Shown here: one piece after another, positions 17,655 to 26,215 of the stretch
Layout of the letters: every line of letters starts with the position of its first letter
How positions within the stretch are numbered: position 1 is the first letter of the stretch
Source: Darwinimomas sp963643215
GTDB taxonomy: Bacteria > Bacillota > Clostridia > Lachnospirales > Lachnospiraceae
DNA length: 64,000 bases
NCBI GenBank assembly: GCA_963643215.1
Contig: CAVIJY010000001.1
Location: 13,325 to 77,324, forward strand
Direction: 5' to 3'
The notes under the pieces: generated by a model
The model's database searches: none
What the model saw: only the letters and a program-made list of their open reading frames with translations
Told to the model about the DNA's origin: nothing
Position numbers and translations under genes: made by a program

Positions 17655-18527
17655 TCAGTAGCGCTTTACCTCACAGAGCTGTGAGTATATCTTTTTATAG
17701 CTTTCATACCTGGTGCCTTCGATTTCTCCCCGGCTGAGCGCCTCCTTTACGCTGCATCCCGGCTCGTTTATATGTATACAGTTATCAAAGCGGCATCGAC
17801 CCTCGTATCCCGCGATATCCGGCATGTACAGCTTGAGCTGATCCGGAAGCAGGCTTTCGACAAGCACAGATGTAAATCCCGGTGTATCGCATATGAATGT
17901 ATGGTCATTTACTACAAAAAGCTGACAGTGACGCGTTGTATGGCGTCCTCTTTCTATCTTGCGGCTGATTTCATTGGTTTCCATCTGTGCGTTCGGACAG
18001 ATCCTGTTGGTCAGTGTCGATTTGCCGACTCCGGACGGACCGGCCAGTACAGCGGTTTTTCCGTCGATATATCCCAGCAGCTCCTCTATGCCGTCTCCGG
18101 TATCCGCACTTATGCAAAACACCTCAAAGCCCGCATTCTCATATATTCTTTTAAGAGATTCCCCGCTGTCACCGGCCAGCTCGCATTTTGTAAATACAAC
18201 CGCCGTCGGTATTCCCTGCATATCCATGCTGATGAGATACCTGTCCAGCAGATACAGCTGAGGCGCGGGATGCGCGCAGGACATAGTCATAAGTGCCACA
18301 TCGATATTGGCCGCCGCCGGACGGATAAGGGAATTCTTTCTCGGAAGTATATCTTCTATGCTGCCCTCCGCGGCTTCCTCATCCGTCATGACAAATTCCG
18401 CATCATCGCCTATCATCGGCTTGATGTTTCTGCTTCTGAGCACGCCCTTGGCCCTGCAGGTTATGATTCTTGTGCCCGATGCAACATAGTAAAAGCCCGC
18501 TATACCCTTTATGATCTTACCCGTCAT
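17655..18527 (-). CDS. rsgA: Ribosome small subunit-dependent GTPase RsgA
   Basis: Circularly permuted GTPase that assists 30S maturation (290 residues). An N-terminal OB fold precedes the G motifs in the permuted order: FTKCE (G4), GPSGVGKST (G1) and DTPG (G3), followed by the zinc-binding CRFDNCIHINEPGC. The ATG at 18527 was chosen because it gives MTGKIIKGIAGFYYV, the usual start, four bases after the prkC stop. The rsgA position after the kinase/phosphatase pair is conserved across Firmicutes. Confidence 0.95.
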   Translation of the reverse strand: MTGKIIKGIAGFYYVASGTRIITCRAKGVLRSRNIKPMIGDDAEFVMTDEEAAEGSIEDILPRKNSLIRPAAANIDVALMTMSCAHPAPQLYLLDRYLISMDMQGIPTAVVFTKCELAGDSGESLKRIYENAGFEVFCISADTGDGIEELLGYIDGKTAVLAGPSGVGKSTLTNRICPNAQMETNEISRKIERGRHTTRHCQLFVVNDHTFICDTPGFTSVLVESLLPDQLKLYMPDIAGYEGRCRFDNCIHINEPGCSVKEALSRGEIEGTRYESYKKIYSQLCEVKRY

Positions 18528-18531
18528 CCGG

Positions 18532-20607
18532 CTACTCCACCTTGAAGAATGTGACGGTATATGAGCGAAGCACGGCATTTTGAGTATTTTCCACGACCTC
18601 TACCTCTCCTGTCGTCACTCCCGAGGCTCCTTCTATGCTTCTGAACCTTACCGGCAGTATAGCATTCGCAGATATCTCTCTTGGCTCCATGAGCACGGTA
18701 TATACATCCTCTCCGTCTACAATCTGATGGAGTCTTATGCTTATGCTCACCGCCGCATCGCTTGCTCCCGGACCTATAAGACCGCTCAGATCATAGGTCT
18801 CATCTATGGATGCCACATAGTGATACTGACTTGTGGAGCCGGAGCTTACTACATATCCGACCTGTGTACCCTTCTCAACCTCCGTGTCTGGCAGTATCGT
18901 CTGACTGATGACTGTTCCGGCAGGGACAGTGACGCTTGTCACAGATGTTACTTCTCCGGGAACAAGATTGTTTTCAACAAGCAGGCCTATCGCTACATCC
19001 TCGGTCTGACCGATGAGTACAGGAACCTTGACCAGCATCGCCTCAGGCCCCTTGCTGACATAAACAGTAACCGCGGCACCCTTGGTCGGCTTCTCCGGAT
19101 CCAGTCGACAGACCCGGTCCTTTTCTATGGTATCGCTTGATTCTGTCGATATATTGACGGTATATCCTCTTTCCTCGAGTATACCCCTGACCTCCTCAGC
19201 CGTCTTGCCTGTAAGGCCAAGCTTATTCAGATCCTCTGTTACGCTTCCGGTACTCAAAACCACATAGACCTCTGTCCAGCGCAGAGCAACCGTCCCCCCT
19301 GCAGGCTCCTGTGAAATGACGGATCCCTCGGGTACATCCTCGCTTGACTGAGGATCCATGTATTTTATCTCGAGTGATGATTCGAGAAGCATGGCCTTGG
19401 CCACATCCTCGGATTTGCCCACCACATCAGGCACATACACCTCTGTATCCTTCAGTGCTGTGGAGGTTGACTCCGCTGTGGATGCCACCTGAGATATGGT
19501 CGGTGCCACAGATTTAAATACCTTTATCCCGACAAACACCGCGACGGCTATGATCAGTATCGAAAAAAGCACGCCCCCGGCGGTTATCAGCTTTTCTGAA
19601 AGACTGTGTGCCCTGTATTCATCCTGCTCATCATCCCTGTGCCCGGACCCGGATCGATACTGCATTCTTTCTGCGCCCGATGTGCTGACGCGGGCATTGA
19701 TCTCGCCAAGCTCCTGCGGACTGATGGCCTTGGTTTGCATAGGATCATTTTCCTCGGCAGCAGCGTATGCCGAAAGATCAGCATCCGGATCTATCATAGC
19801 ACGCCTCAGATCCGTTATGGTCTCGGAGATGCTCTGATAGCGTCTTTCAGGACGCTTCTGTGTACACTTCAGTATGATAAACTCAAGCGCCCTTGACACA
19901 CTGGGATTGTATGCAGACGGCAGAGGCATCGGCTTTTCCACATGAGCTATGGCCACGGATACTGTATTGTCGCCCTCAAACGGAAGCCGCCCCGTCACCA
20001 TCTCGAACATGGTTATACCGAGAGAATATATATCGCCTCTTGTATCTGTCATCTCGCCCTTCGCCTGCTCCGGTGCAATATAATGCACCGATCCCATGGC
20101 TTCGGACATCAGCGTCTGCTGTGAGGCGGCCTTTGCGATTCCGAAATCAGCCACCTTGACCTTTCCGTCAGATGAGAGAATGATATTCTGCGGCTTGATG
20201 TCCCTGTGAACTATACCCAGCTGGTGCGCCGCCTCTATTCCCTGAGCTATCTGCAGGGATATTCCTGTAGCCTCGCGATTGGCAAGCATCACCTTGGCCT
20301 TGATGAAGTTCTTGAGAGTCACACCCTCCACAAGCTCCATCACTATATAATGCAGCTCTCCCTCGTCGACAACATCATATACCTGCACTATGTTCGGATG
20401 TGTCAGTCCGGCCGCCGACTGGGCTTCTATCTTGAATTTGCTTACAAAGGCCGGATCCGCACTGTACTCCTCCTTGAGCACCTTTATGGCTATAGTACGA
20501 TTGAGCTTGTGATCCAGAGCCTTATAGACATCACTCATTCCTCCTGCGCCGACGCGGCTCAGGATCTCATATCTGTTCTGAAGATATGTACCTTCTCTAA
20601 GTCTCAT
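18532..20607 (-). CDS. prkC: PASTA-domain Ser/Thr protein kinase (PrkC/IreK type)
   Basis: Membrane eukaryotic-type kinase that senses cell-wall fragments (691 residues). The cytosolic kinase domain spans about 12-270 with the glycine loop GAGGMSDVY, the catalytic Lys in AIKVLK, HRDIKPQNII and DFGIAK. One transmembrane segment lies at about 340-362. Three PASTA repeats follow (about 392-455, 460-525 and 530-595). A further extracellular domain of about 95 residues closes the protein. It overlaps prpC by four bases, the standard kinase/phosphatase pairing. ireB, a known kinase substrate family, is in the same window. Confidence 0.95.
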   Translation of the reverse strand: MRLREGTYLQNRYEILSRVGAGGMSDVYKALDHKLNRTIAIKVLKEEYSADPAFVSKFKIEAQSAAGLTHPNIVQVYDVVDEGELHYIVMELVEGVTLKNFIKAKVMLANREATGISLQIAQGIEAAHQLGIVHRDIKPQNIILSSDGKVKVADFGIAKAASQQTLMSEAMGSVHYIAPEQAKGEMTDTRGDIYSLGITMFEMVTGRLPFEGDNTVSVAIAHVEKPMPLPSAYNPSVSRALEFIILKCTQKRPERRYQSISETITDLRRAMIDPDADLSAYAAAEENDPMQTKAISPQELGEINARVSTSGAERMQYRSGSGHRDDEQDEYRAHSLSEKLITAGGVLFSILIIAVAVFVGIKVFKSVAPTISQVASTAESTSTALKDTEVYVPDVVGKSEDVAKAMLLESSLEIKYMDPQSSEDVPEGSVISQEPAGGTVALRWTEVYVVLSTGSVTEDLNKLGLTGKTAEEVRGILEERGYTVNISTESSDTIEKDRVCRLDPEKPTKGAAVTVYVSKGPEAMLVKVPVLIGQTEDVAIGLLVENNLVPGEVTSVTSVTVPAGTVISQTILPDTEVEKGTQVGYVVSSGSTSQYHYVASIDETYDLSGLIGPGASDAAVSISIRLHQIVDGEDVYTVLMEPREISANAILPVRFRSIEGASGVTTGEVEVVENTQNAVLRSYTVTFFKVE

Positions 20608-21350
20608 CTGCTCACCTCACCTTCGTAGGGAGCGATAAGTATCACGGAGATGTTGTCGCGCCCTCCGTGAGCATTGGCTTCATCGATGAGCGCCTGAACA
20701 GTGTCACCGATATCATCGTTCGACCTGACGATACGCAGTATATCGTCATCATCCAGCATATTGGTAAGACCGTCAGTGCATAAAAGAAACCTGTCTCCTG
20801 TACGGATTCCCACCTCAAAGAAGTCCGTCTCAACAGCCGCCGCAACTCCGACCGCTCTTGTTATCAGGTTCTTTTTCTCTCTGTATTCCTCGCTCTCGCC
20901 GCTCATCATGCCGGCCTTGACCATCTCTGCCACATAGGAATGATCTCTGGTCAGCTGCTTTATGGAGTCGCTGATACGATACAGTCTGCTGTCCCCGACA
21001 TTTGTGATATAGAGTGTTGCGGCATCAAGATCAAAAACCGCAGTCACCAGTGTGGATCCCATGCCTGACAGTGACGGATCCGAAAGTGAATCCATATAAA
21101 GCTTCAGATTGGCATTGTCTATAGCATGACGCATGACAATGTTGATATTATCCCTTTCATCAGCCCGGACAAGTCTTACAAGTTCCTGAACAAGAGAGCT
21201 GCTTGCGTAGTCTCCTGCGCTTGCGCCTCCCATCCCGTCTGCAACAACAAAGAGGTTGGGCAATCTCCCAACCTGCTTTTTTGAGCAATATATAGTATCC
21301 TGATTTGTGGTCCTTATCCGGCCTTTGTCAGTCTGTGCAAGTACTAGCAT
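20604..21350 (-). CDS. prpC: PP2C-type Ser/Thr protein phosphatase (Stp/PrpC)
   Basis: Cytosolic metal-dependent phosphatase opposing PrkC (248 residues). Motifs are in order: the N-terminal TDKGRIRTTNQDT (metal Asp), VVADGMGGASAGDYAS (the DGMGG signature), GSTLVTAVF, NVGDSRLYRI, and near the end LLCTDGLTN and GGRDNISVIL. The GGAGG ribosome-binding site lies 4-5 bases upstream of the ATG. rlmN precedes it and the stop overlaps the prkC start. Confidence 0.95.
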   Translation of the reverse strand: MLVLAQTDKGRIRTTNQDTIYCSKKQVGRLPNLFVVADGMGGASAGDYASSSLVQELVRLVRADERDNINIVMRHAIDNANLKLYMDSLSDPSLSGMGSTLVTAVFDLDAATLYITNVGDSRLYRISDSIKQLTRDHSYVAEMVKAGMMSGESEEYREKKNLITRAVGVAAAVETDFFEVGIRTGDRFLLCTDGLTNMLDDDDILRIVRSNDDIGDTVQALIDEANAHGGRDNISVILIAPYEGEVSR

Positions 21351-21384
21351 TGAACCTCCGAACTACACAGGCAAAGATGCCGCA

Positions 21385-22473
21385 TCATTTATCCTGATTT
21401 GTCAGGGGCACATCATGCCCTCCGCCATCATTTTCATGCAGATAATGACGTCTCAGCTGCCCGCAGGCACCTGAAATATCCCGCCCCATTTCTCTCCTAA
21501 TTGTAACATTTATCCCTTTAGATTCAAGCATATTCTTAAATGCGCGTATATCCCGACCCTGTGAACGGCGGTAATCGCGCTCCTCCACATGGTTGACCGG
21601 GATCAGGTTTACATGACCGTGAAGCGGATATACCAGCCCGGCCAGCCGCTCCGCCTGCTCCCTGCTGTCGTTCAGTCCGGCGATGAGCGCATATTCAAAT
21701 GTCACCCGCCTTCCGGTTCGATCAAAATAATACGTACACGCTTCAAGAATCTCCCGTATGGAGTATTTATTTGCTATCGGCATGGTTTTTCGTCTGGTTT
21801 CGTCGTCCGGCGCGTGCAGTGACAAAGCCAGCGTAACCTTCAGATCCATATCCGCCAGTCTGCGGATCTCCGGAACAAGTCCGCATGTTGAAAGCGTTAT
21901 ATTTCTGCGGCTGAGCCCGAACCCGTTCTCATCGCATATAAGCTCTATAAATGTCGTCACATTGTCGAAGTTGTCAAGCGGCTCGCCCGAGCCCATGAGA
22001 ACCACATGAGATATCCGCTCATCAGGATGCTCCTGCTGCACCCTGTATACCTCCTCAAGCATCTCGGCGGCAGTAAGGTCTCTTACCCTTCCGTCTATAG
22101 TGCTGGCACAGAATCTGCATCCCATCCTGCATCCCACCTGAGATGATATACAGATGGACAGGCCATGCTCATATCTCATGAGAACTGCTTCTACTATATT
22201 GCCGTCATCCATTGCAAGCAGGTATTTTTCCGTGCCGTCGATGGCTGATACCAGCTTTTCCTCAATTCCGGCAGCGGTATACAGACACTCGCGCTTCAGT
22301 CTGTCGCGAAGCTGCTTCGGAAGATTCGTCATTTCATCAAATGATGCAGCTCTTCTGACATGCATCCATTCAAAGAGCTGCTTTGCGCGAAAGCGCTTTT
22401 CTCCTATGGATTCCATATAATCAGACAGCTGCAGGGCAGTCATTGATTTAAGATCCGGTTTAGATTGCATCAT
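21385..22473 (-). CDS. rlmN: Dual-specificity 23S rRNA/tRNA adenine-2 methyltransferase RlmN
   Basis: Radical-SAM enzyme that methylates C2 of A2503 in 23S rRNA and A37 in some tRNAs. About 362 residues. The radical-SAM cluster is GCRMGCRFCAST (C-x3-C-x2-C). The substrate-loop cysteine in the C-terminal GRDISGACGQLR is present. The frame is open to 22479, but the ATG at 22473 is better spaced (8 bases) from GGAAAG. The 5' end overlaps the rsmB stop. rsmB-rlmN-prpC-prkC-rsgA is a conserved order. Confidence 0.95.
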   Translation of the reverse strand: MMQSKPDLKSMTALQLSDYMESIGEKRFRAKQLFEWMHVRRAASFDEMTNLPKQLRDRLKRECLYTAAGIEEKLVSAIDGTEKYLLAMDDGNIVEAVLMRYEHGLSICISSQVGCRMGCRFCASTIDGRVRDLTAAEMLEEVYRVQQEHPDERISHVVLMGSGEPLDNFDNVTTFIELICDENGFGLSRRNITLSTCGLVPEIRRLADMDLKVTLALSLHAPDDETRRKTMPIANKYSIREILEACTYYFDRTGRRVTFEYALIAGLNDSREQAERLAGLVYPLHGHVNLIPVNHVEERDYRRSQGRDIRAFKNMLESKGINVTIRREMGRDISGACGQLRRHYLHENDGGGHDVPLTNQDK

Positions 22474-23755
22474 TATCATCTCTTTCCATCACACAGACAA
22501 AAAAGCCGTCACAGTCGTAATCACTGCACGGAAGCATGGTTACGCATTGCTTTATGCTGAATTCTCCGTGTCCGTTGATAAATGCCTCGACATTTTCCGC
22601 ATTTTCCTCTTTGGTCAATGTACAGGTGCTGTATATCAGCTGTCCCCCGGGCTTTACATATTCGCATACATTGTTCAGTATGTCCTTCTGAAGCTTCGCC
22701 AGTGAGAGAACATCCTCGTATGTCAGCCTGTTTTTTATATCCGGCTTGTGAGAGATGGTTCCGATGCCGGAGCAGGGCAGATCTGCTATGACAACATCGG
22801 CAAGCCCTGTAAGCTCCTCGCGGCGCTCTAAGGCGTCCTGCACCATCACCTCGATGCAGCCGCATCCGGTCCGCACGGCATTTTCCCGGATCAGAGAAGC
22901 TTTTTTGTCTGATATGTCACAGGCTATGACTCGCCCTGTTTTATTCATCTTCTGGGCAGCCTGCACGGATTTGCCCCCGGGAGCGGCACATACATCTATT
23001 ACTGTCATGCCCTGGGTGATGCGGCTCATCCGCACCGGCATAGATGAGGATATATCCTGTATGAATGCATTGCCGTCCTGCCACAGTTTCGTTTTTTGAA
23101 GATTCTCCGGGTCATCCGAGCAGTACATGTCGCTTATCTCTATTCCTGCAGCCTGTATATGCAGCTGATGCAGTGAAGCAAGCCCGGCGGCGGCATCAGC
23201 ATCCTGAGCTCTGACATATATCCGGTGCTCTCTCAATGTGCTCTCCAGAAACCGGTCCGCAGCCTCGATACCTATGGAGGCATCCAGCTCATCAAGCATC
23301 CATTTTTTTACGGAGTAGCGATCCTCGCGGGTTTTGGGCTGCAGCGAGTCCTTGCTGCGGCTGATATTTCTGAGAAGCCCGTTTACAAAGCCGCTCAGAC
23401 CTCTGAAGGCACTGCCTCTTACAAGTCTTACAGCTTCATTGCATGCTGCGCTGTCCGGAATCTTATCCATATAAAGAATCTGATATGCTCCCATACGAAC
23501 GAGGTTGCGGATATACGGCTTCATCTTAGCCGATTTAACCTTGCTGAAGCTGTCGATAATGCTGTCGATGCGGTTCTGATACTCCAGAGTTCCCTTTACA
23601 AGCCTGTAGAAAAAAGCCTTGTCTCTGGCATTCAGAAAGGCATACTTGTCAAGGGCCTCCCGCATGACAATATGCGAGAGGCTCCCTTCTTCATTGATCA
23701 TCAGCAATGCGCTGTGCGCAAGTGCGCGCACATCTGTTTTCTTTTGCTCAGCCAC
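22460..23755 (-). CDS. rsmB: 16S rRNA (cytosine-967-C5)-methyltransferase RsmB
   Basis: m5C methyltransferase of helix 31 in 16S rRNA (431 residues). The N-terminal NusB-like helical domain (about 1-135) leads to a Rossmann methyltransferase with SAM motif VIDVCAAPGGKS, DLPCSGIGT (motif IV Cys) and STCTLTKEENAENV (motif VI nucleophile Cys). It follows the protease gene by six bases and overlaps rlmN. Confidence 0.94.
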   Translation of the reverse strand: MAEQKKTDVRALAHSALLMINEEGSLSHIVMREALDKYAFLNARDKAFFYRLVKGTLEYQNRIDSIIDSFSKVKSAKMKPYIRNLVRMGAYQILYMDKIPDSAACNEAVRLVRGSAFRGLSGFVNGLLRNISRSKDSLQPKTREDRYSVKKWMLDELDASIGIEAADRFLESTLREHRIYVRAQDADAAAGLASLHQLHIQAAGIEISDMYCSDDPENLQKTKLWQDGNAFIQDISSSMPVRMSRITQGMTVIDVCAAPGGKSVQAAQKMNKTGRVIACDISDKKASLIRENAVRTGCGCIEVMVQDALERREELTGLADVVIADLPCSGIGTISHKPDIKNRLTYEDVLSLAKLQKDILNNVCEYVKPGGQLIYSTCTLTKEENAENVEAFINGHGEFSIKQCVTMLPCSDYDCDGFFVCVMERDDNDAI

Positions 23756-23761
23756 GAAATG

Positions 23762-24460
23762 TCATCTCCTGCGTCTGCTGTCATTGATCATCACAAGACG
23801 AAGCAGCTGAAGGACAGCGGACATCGTTCCCGCGACATATGTAAGTGCTGCGGCGCCAAGCACTGCCTTCACACCCTTTTTTTCTCCTTCGCTGATGATT
23901 CCGAGGGATGCCAGCTGAACCTGCGCGCGTCTTGAAGCATCATATTCCACAGGAAGCGTCACCAGCTGAAACAAAACCGCGAGTCCGAATGCCATGATGC
24001 CTATGCGGCACAGCGTATCTCCGCCAAACATCAGACCCATCAGAAACAGCGGCCAGGATATCTGAGCACCGATATTTGCCACAGGTACAAGCGCCGATCT
24101 CAGTCCCAGCAGCACATACGAGGACTGATGCTGGAGAGCATGACCGCATTCGTGCGCAGCCACACCGAGCGCGGCGATGCTTGTCTTGCTGTACACGGAA
24201 TCCGAGAGGTGCAGTACCCTCTTGCTCGGGTCATAATTGTCCGTAAGCTTTCCCGATATGCGCTCCACAGTGACATCATAGATGCCGTTTGATCTTAGAA
24301 TCAGCTGGGCAACCTGAGCTCCGGTCATACCGGAGGATGCCTGCACGGCAGAATATCTCGAATATGTCGAGCTCAGCTTCGCGCTGGCCATCATCGCCAG
24401 CAGCGCTCCGAGAAGTATCAATACATAAGTTGGATCCCAACCATAATAGCCATAATACAT
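23762..24460 (-). CDS. Membrane zinc metallopeptidase, YugP type
   Basis: 232-residue integral membrane protein. An N-terminal Tyr/Trp-rich segment and hydrophobic helix (about 12-28) precede the zinc-protease motif AAHECGHALQHQ near residue 103. Two further hydrophobic helices follow (about 128-165), then LPVEYDASRRAQVQL, also typical of the YugP/DUF2268-like group. Physiological substrates are unknown. It lies in the fmt-rsmB interval, where this family is frequently found in Firmicutes. Confidence 0.88.
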   Translation of the reverse strand: MYYGYYGWDPTYVLILLGALLAMMASAKLSSTYSRYSAVQASSGMTGAQVAQLILRSNGIYDVTVERISGKLTDNYDPSKRVLHLSDSVYSKTSIAALGVAAHECGHALQHQSSYVLLGLRSALVPVANIGAQISWPLFLMGLMFGGDTLCRIGIMAFGLAVLFQLVTLPVEYDASRRAQVQLASLGIISEGEKKGVKAVLGAAALTYVAGTMSAVLQLLRLVMINDSRRRR

Positions 24461-24484
24461 TTTATGTACTCCTTATGATAAATA

Positions 24485-25426
24485 TCATTTCTTCCCCAGG
24501 ATGGTATGCTCCTTCAGCCTGTAGCCGTTGAGAAACGCCGCTGCAGTCATCCTTTTCTTGCCCTCCGGCTGCAGCTCAAGGATCTCCAGCATACCGTCTT
24601 TTGCACATACGGCAAGTCTTTCCCCGAATCTCACAAGCTCTCCGGTCTCGGTATCACCCGGGCGTTCAAGCTCAGATACGCCGGCCTTGAAAATCTTCAG
24701 AAGCCTCCCGTCAAGATAGGTGTACGCACCCGGCCAGCTGTAAAGGCCTCTGATCCACCGTTCAAGCTGCTCGCAGGATTGCGAAAAATCCAGAAGTCCG
24801 TCCTCCTTTGTCAGTATCCGCGCATACGGAGTATCGCTTTGCTCCGGCTGCTTTTCGGGAACTATCCTGCCTTCCGAGATGCCGTCGAGCGTATCGATGA
24901 TCGCCGATGCACCCACCTCAGAAAGCTTTTCAAACAAAGACTCCCCGGTATCCTCTTTTGTGATTTTTACAGGATACTGACGCAGTATATCTCCGGTGTC
25001 ACATCCGGCATCCATAAGCATGGTGGTGATTCCGGTTTCGCTTCTTCCGTCAAGAAGCGCCCATTGTATAGGAGCCGCACCTCTGTAGGACGGAAGCAGT
25101 GAGCCGTGTATGTTGACGCATCCCATTGGAGGAATATCCAGCACCGACTGCGGAAGTATCCTTCCGTATGCTATGACGACAAAGACATCCGCGTTGCACG
25201 CCCGCAGGGTTTCCTCGAATTCCTTTGTCCTGATCTTTGAGGGAGTTATCACCCGAAGCCCAAGCCTGAGAGCCTCGGTTTTAACAGGCGTAGGCACCGG
25301 CGCCGCGTGACGGCCTCTCGGCTTGTCCTCTCTTGTTACGACACATACAACATCATGTCCCGCCTGTGTAAGCGCCCGGAGCGGAGCTACCGCTATATCC
25401 GGTGTACCCATGAAGACTATTCTCAT
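24485..25426 (-). CDS. fmt: Methionyl-tRNA formyltransferase
   Basis: Transfers a formyl group from 10-formyltetrahydrofolate to initiator Met-tRNA (313 residues). N-terminal MRIVFMGTPDIAVAPLRAL and the active-site region CVNIHGSLLPSYRGAAPIQWALLDG, with catalytic Asn/His, identify it. The C-terminal OB-fold tRNA-binding domain begins near residue 205. It follows def by 28 bases, so the deformylase and formyltransferase are cotranscribed, the usual pairing. Confidence 0.96.
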   Translation of the reverse strand: MRIVFMGTPDIAVAPLRALTQAGHDVVCVVTREDKPRGRHAAPVPTPVKTEALRLGLRVITPSKIRTKEFEETLRACNADVFVVIAYGRILPQSVLDIPPMGCVNIHGSLLPSYRGAAPIQWALLDGRSETGITTMLMDAGCDTGDILRQYPVKITKEDTGESLFEKLSEVGASAIIDTLDGISEGRIVPEKQPEQSDTPYARILTKEDGLLDFSQSCEQLERWIRGLYSWPGAYTYLDGRLLKIFKAGVSELERPGDTETGELVRFGERLAVCAKDGMLEILELQPEGKKRMTAAAFLNGYRLKEHTILGKK

Positions 25427-25454
25427 TCACATTCCCCCGCTTTACAGCTGCATA

Positions 25455-25931
25455 TCATTCTTCGGCATCCGTCTCAACATCATACAGCTCACCTATCACC
25501 TTCTCCGTGTACAGGTGTCCGTTCAGATGGTCGTACTCATGGCACAGAGCCCTTGCATAGAAGCCCTCGGCCTCTATTCTCACAGGCTTCATGCTTTCGT
25601 CAAAGCCCTCCATGACCACCTTCATGGGGCGCATCACCTTTCCGGCCTTGCCCGGAACACTGAGGCAGCCCTCGCTGCCCTCCTGAGCGCCCTCCTGCTG
25701 TACAAGCACGGGATTTATGAGAACGCAGCGTTCATTCTCATCGACCTCTACCACGAATATGCGCTTTAAAACTCCGACCTGAACCGCAGCAAGGCCTACT
25801 CCCTCAGCTTCATGCATAGTATCCCACATATCTGTGATCAATTCTTGAATTCGCGGTGTTATTTCCCTGACTTCTTTTGAAACCTTTCCGAGGATCTCAT
25901 CACCCTCGACCCGTATCTCTCGCAATGCCAT
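25455..25931 (-). CDS. def: Peptide deformylase
   Basis: Metalloenzyme that removes the N-formyl group from nascent proteins (158 residues). The three motifs are GVGLAAVQVG (Pro of the common GxGLAAPQ replaced by Val), EGCLSVPG with the metal Cys, and ARALCHEYDHLNG (HEYDH). An in-frame TTG at 25937 is possible, but the ATG at 25931 gives the normal N-terminus MALREIRVEGDEIL with AGGATGG about nine bases upstream. The first copy-B repeat base is about 30 bases upstream, so priA transcripts must cross the repeat to reach this gene unless an internal promoter exists. Confidence 0.95.
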   Translation of the reverse strand: MALREIRVEGDEILGKVSKEVREITPRIQELITDMWDTMHEAEGVGLAAVQVGVLKRIFVVEVDENERCVLINPVLVQQEGAQEGSEGCLSVPGKAGKVMRPMKVVMEGFDESMKPVRIEAEGFYARALCHEYDHLNGHLYTEKVIGELYDVETDAEE

Positions 25932-25960
25932 CGTCAATTACCATCCTGTATTATAATATT

Positions 25961-26164
25961 GGTTACAGTGTCAAAACTCATCTCACACGACATGCTGCGA
26001 CGCGAAGCTAGACAATATGTCAGTGGGAGATTGAGTTTATGACACGCCTCTCAATGAGGATGAAGTGGGGCGAAAGCCCCACGAGAATCCGAATTGAGGC
26101 AGGATTGTGGGAGTGCGAAGCACGAAACAATCCGTGTAACCGGAAGTTCGGGTGCACCCGAACC
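25961..26164. mobile_element. MITE-like element copy B (204 bp)
   Basis: The left end reads GGTTACAGTGTCAAAAC inward, and the right end reads GGTTCGGGTGCACCCGAAC inward. Perfect 6-bp direct repeats AATATT (25955-25960 and 26165-26170) touch both ends exactly. Internal hairpins include GTGGGGCGAAAGCCCCAC and the module GGATTGTGGGAGTGCGAAGCACGAAACAATCC (26103-26132). It has no ORF of note. Compared with copies D and E, part of the middle is diverged or deleted. It lies in the 284-base gap between priA and def, inside an apparent operon. Confidence 0.85.
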
Positions 26165-26215
26165 AATATTTCAGAAGACCGGATCGCCTGAAGACGGACT
26201 GTCTCAGCCCGCATC

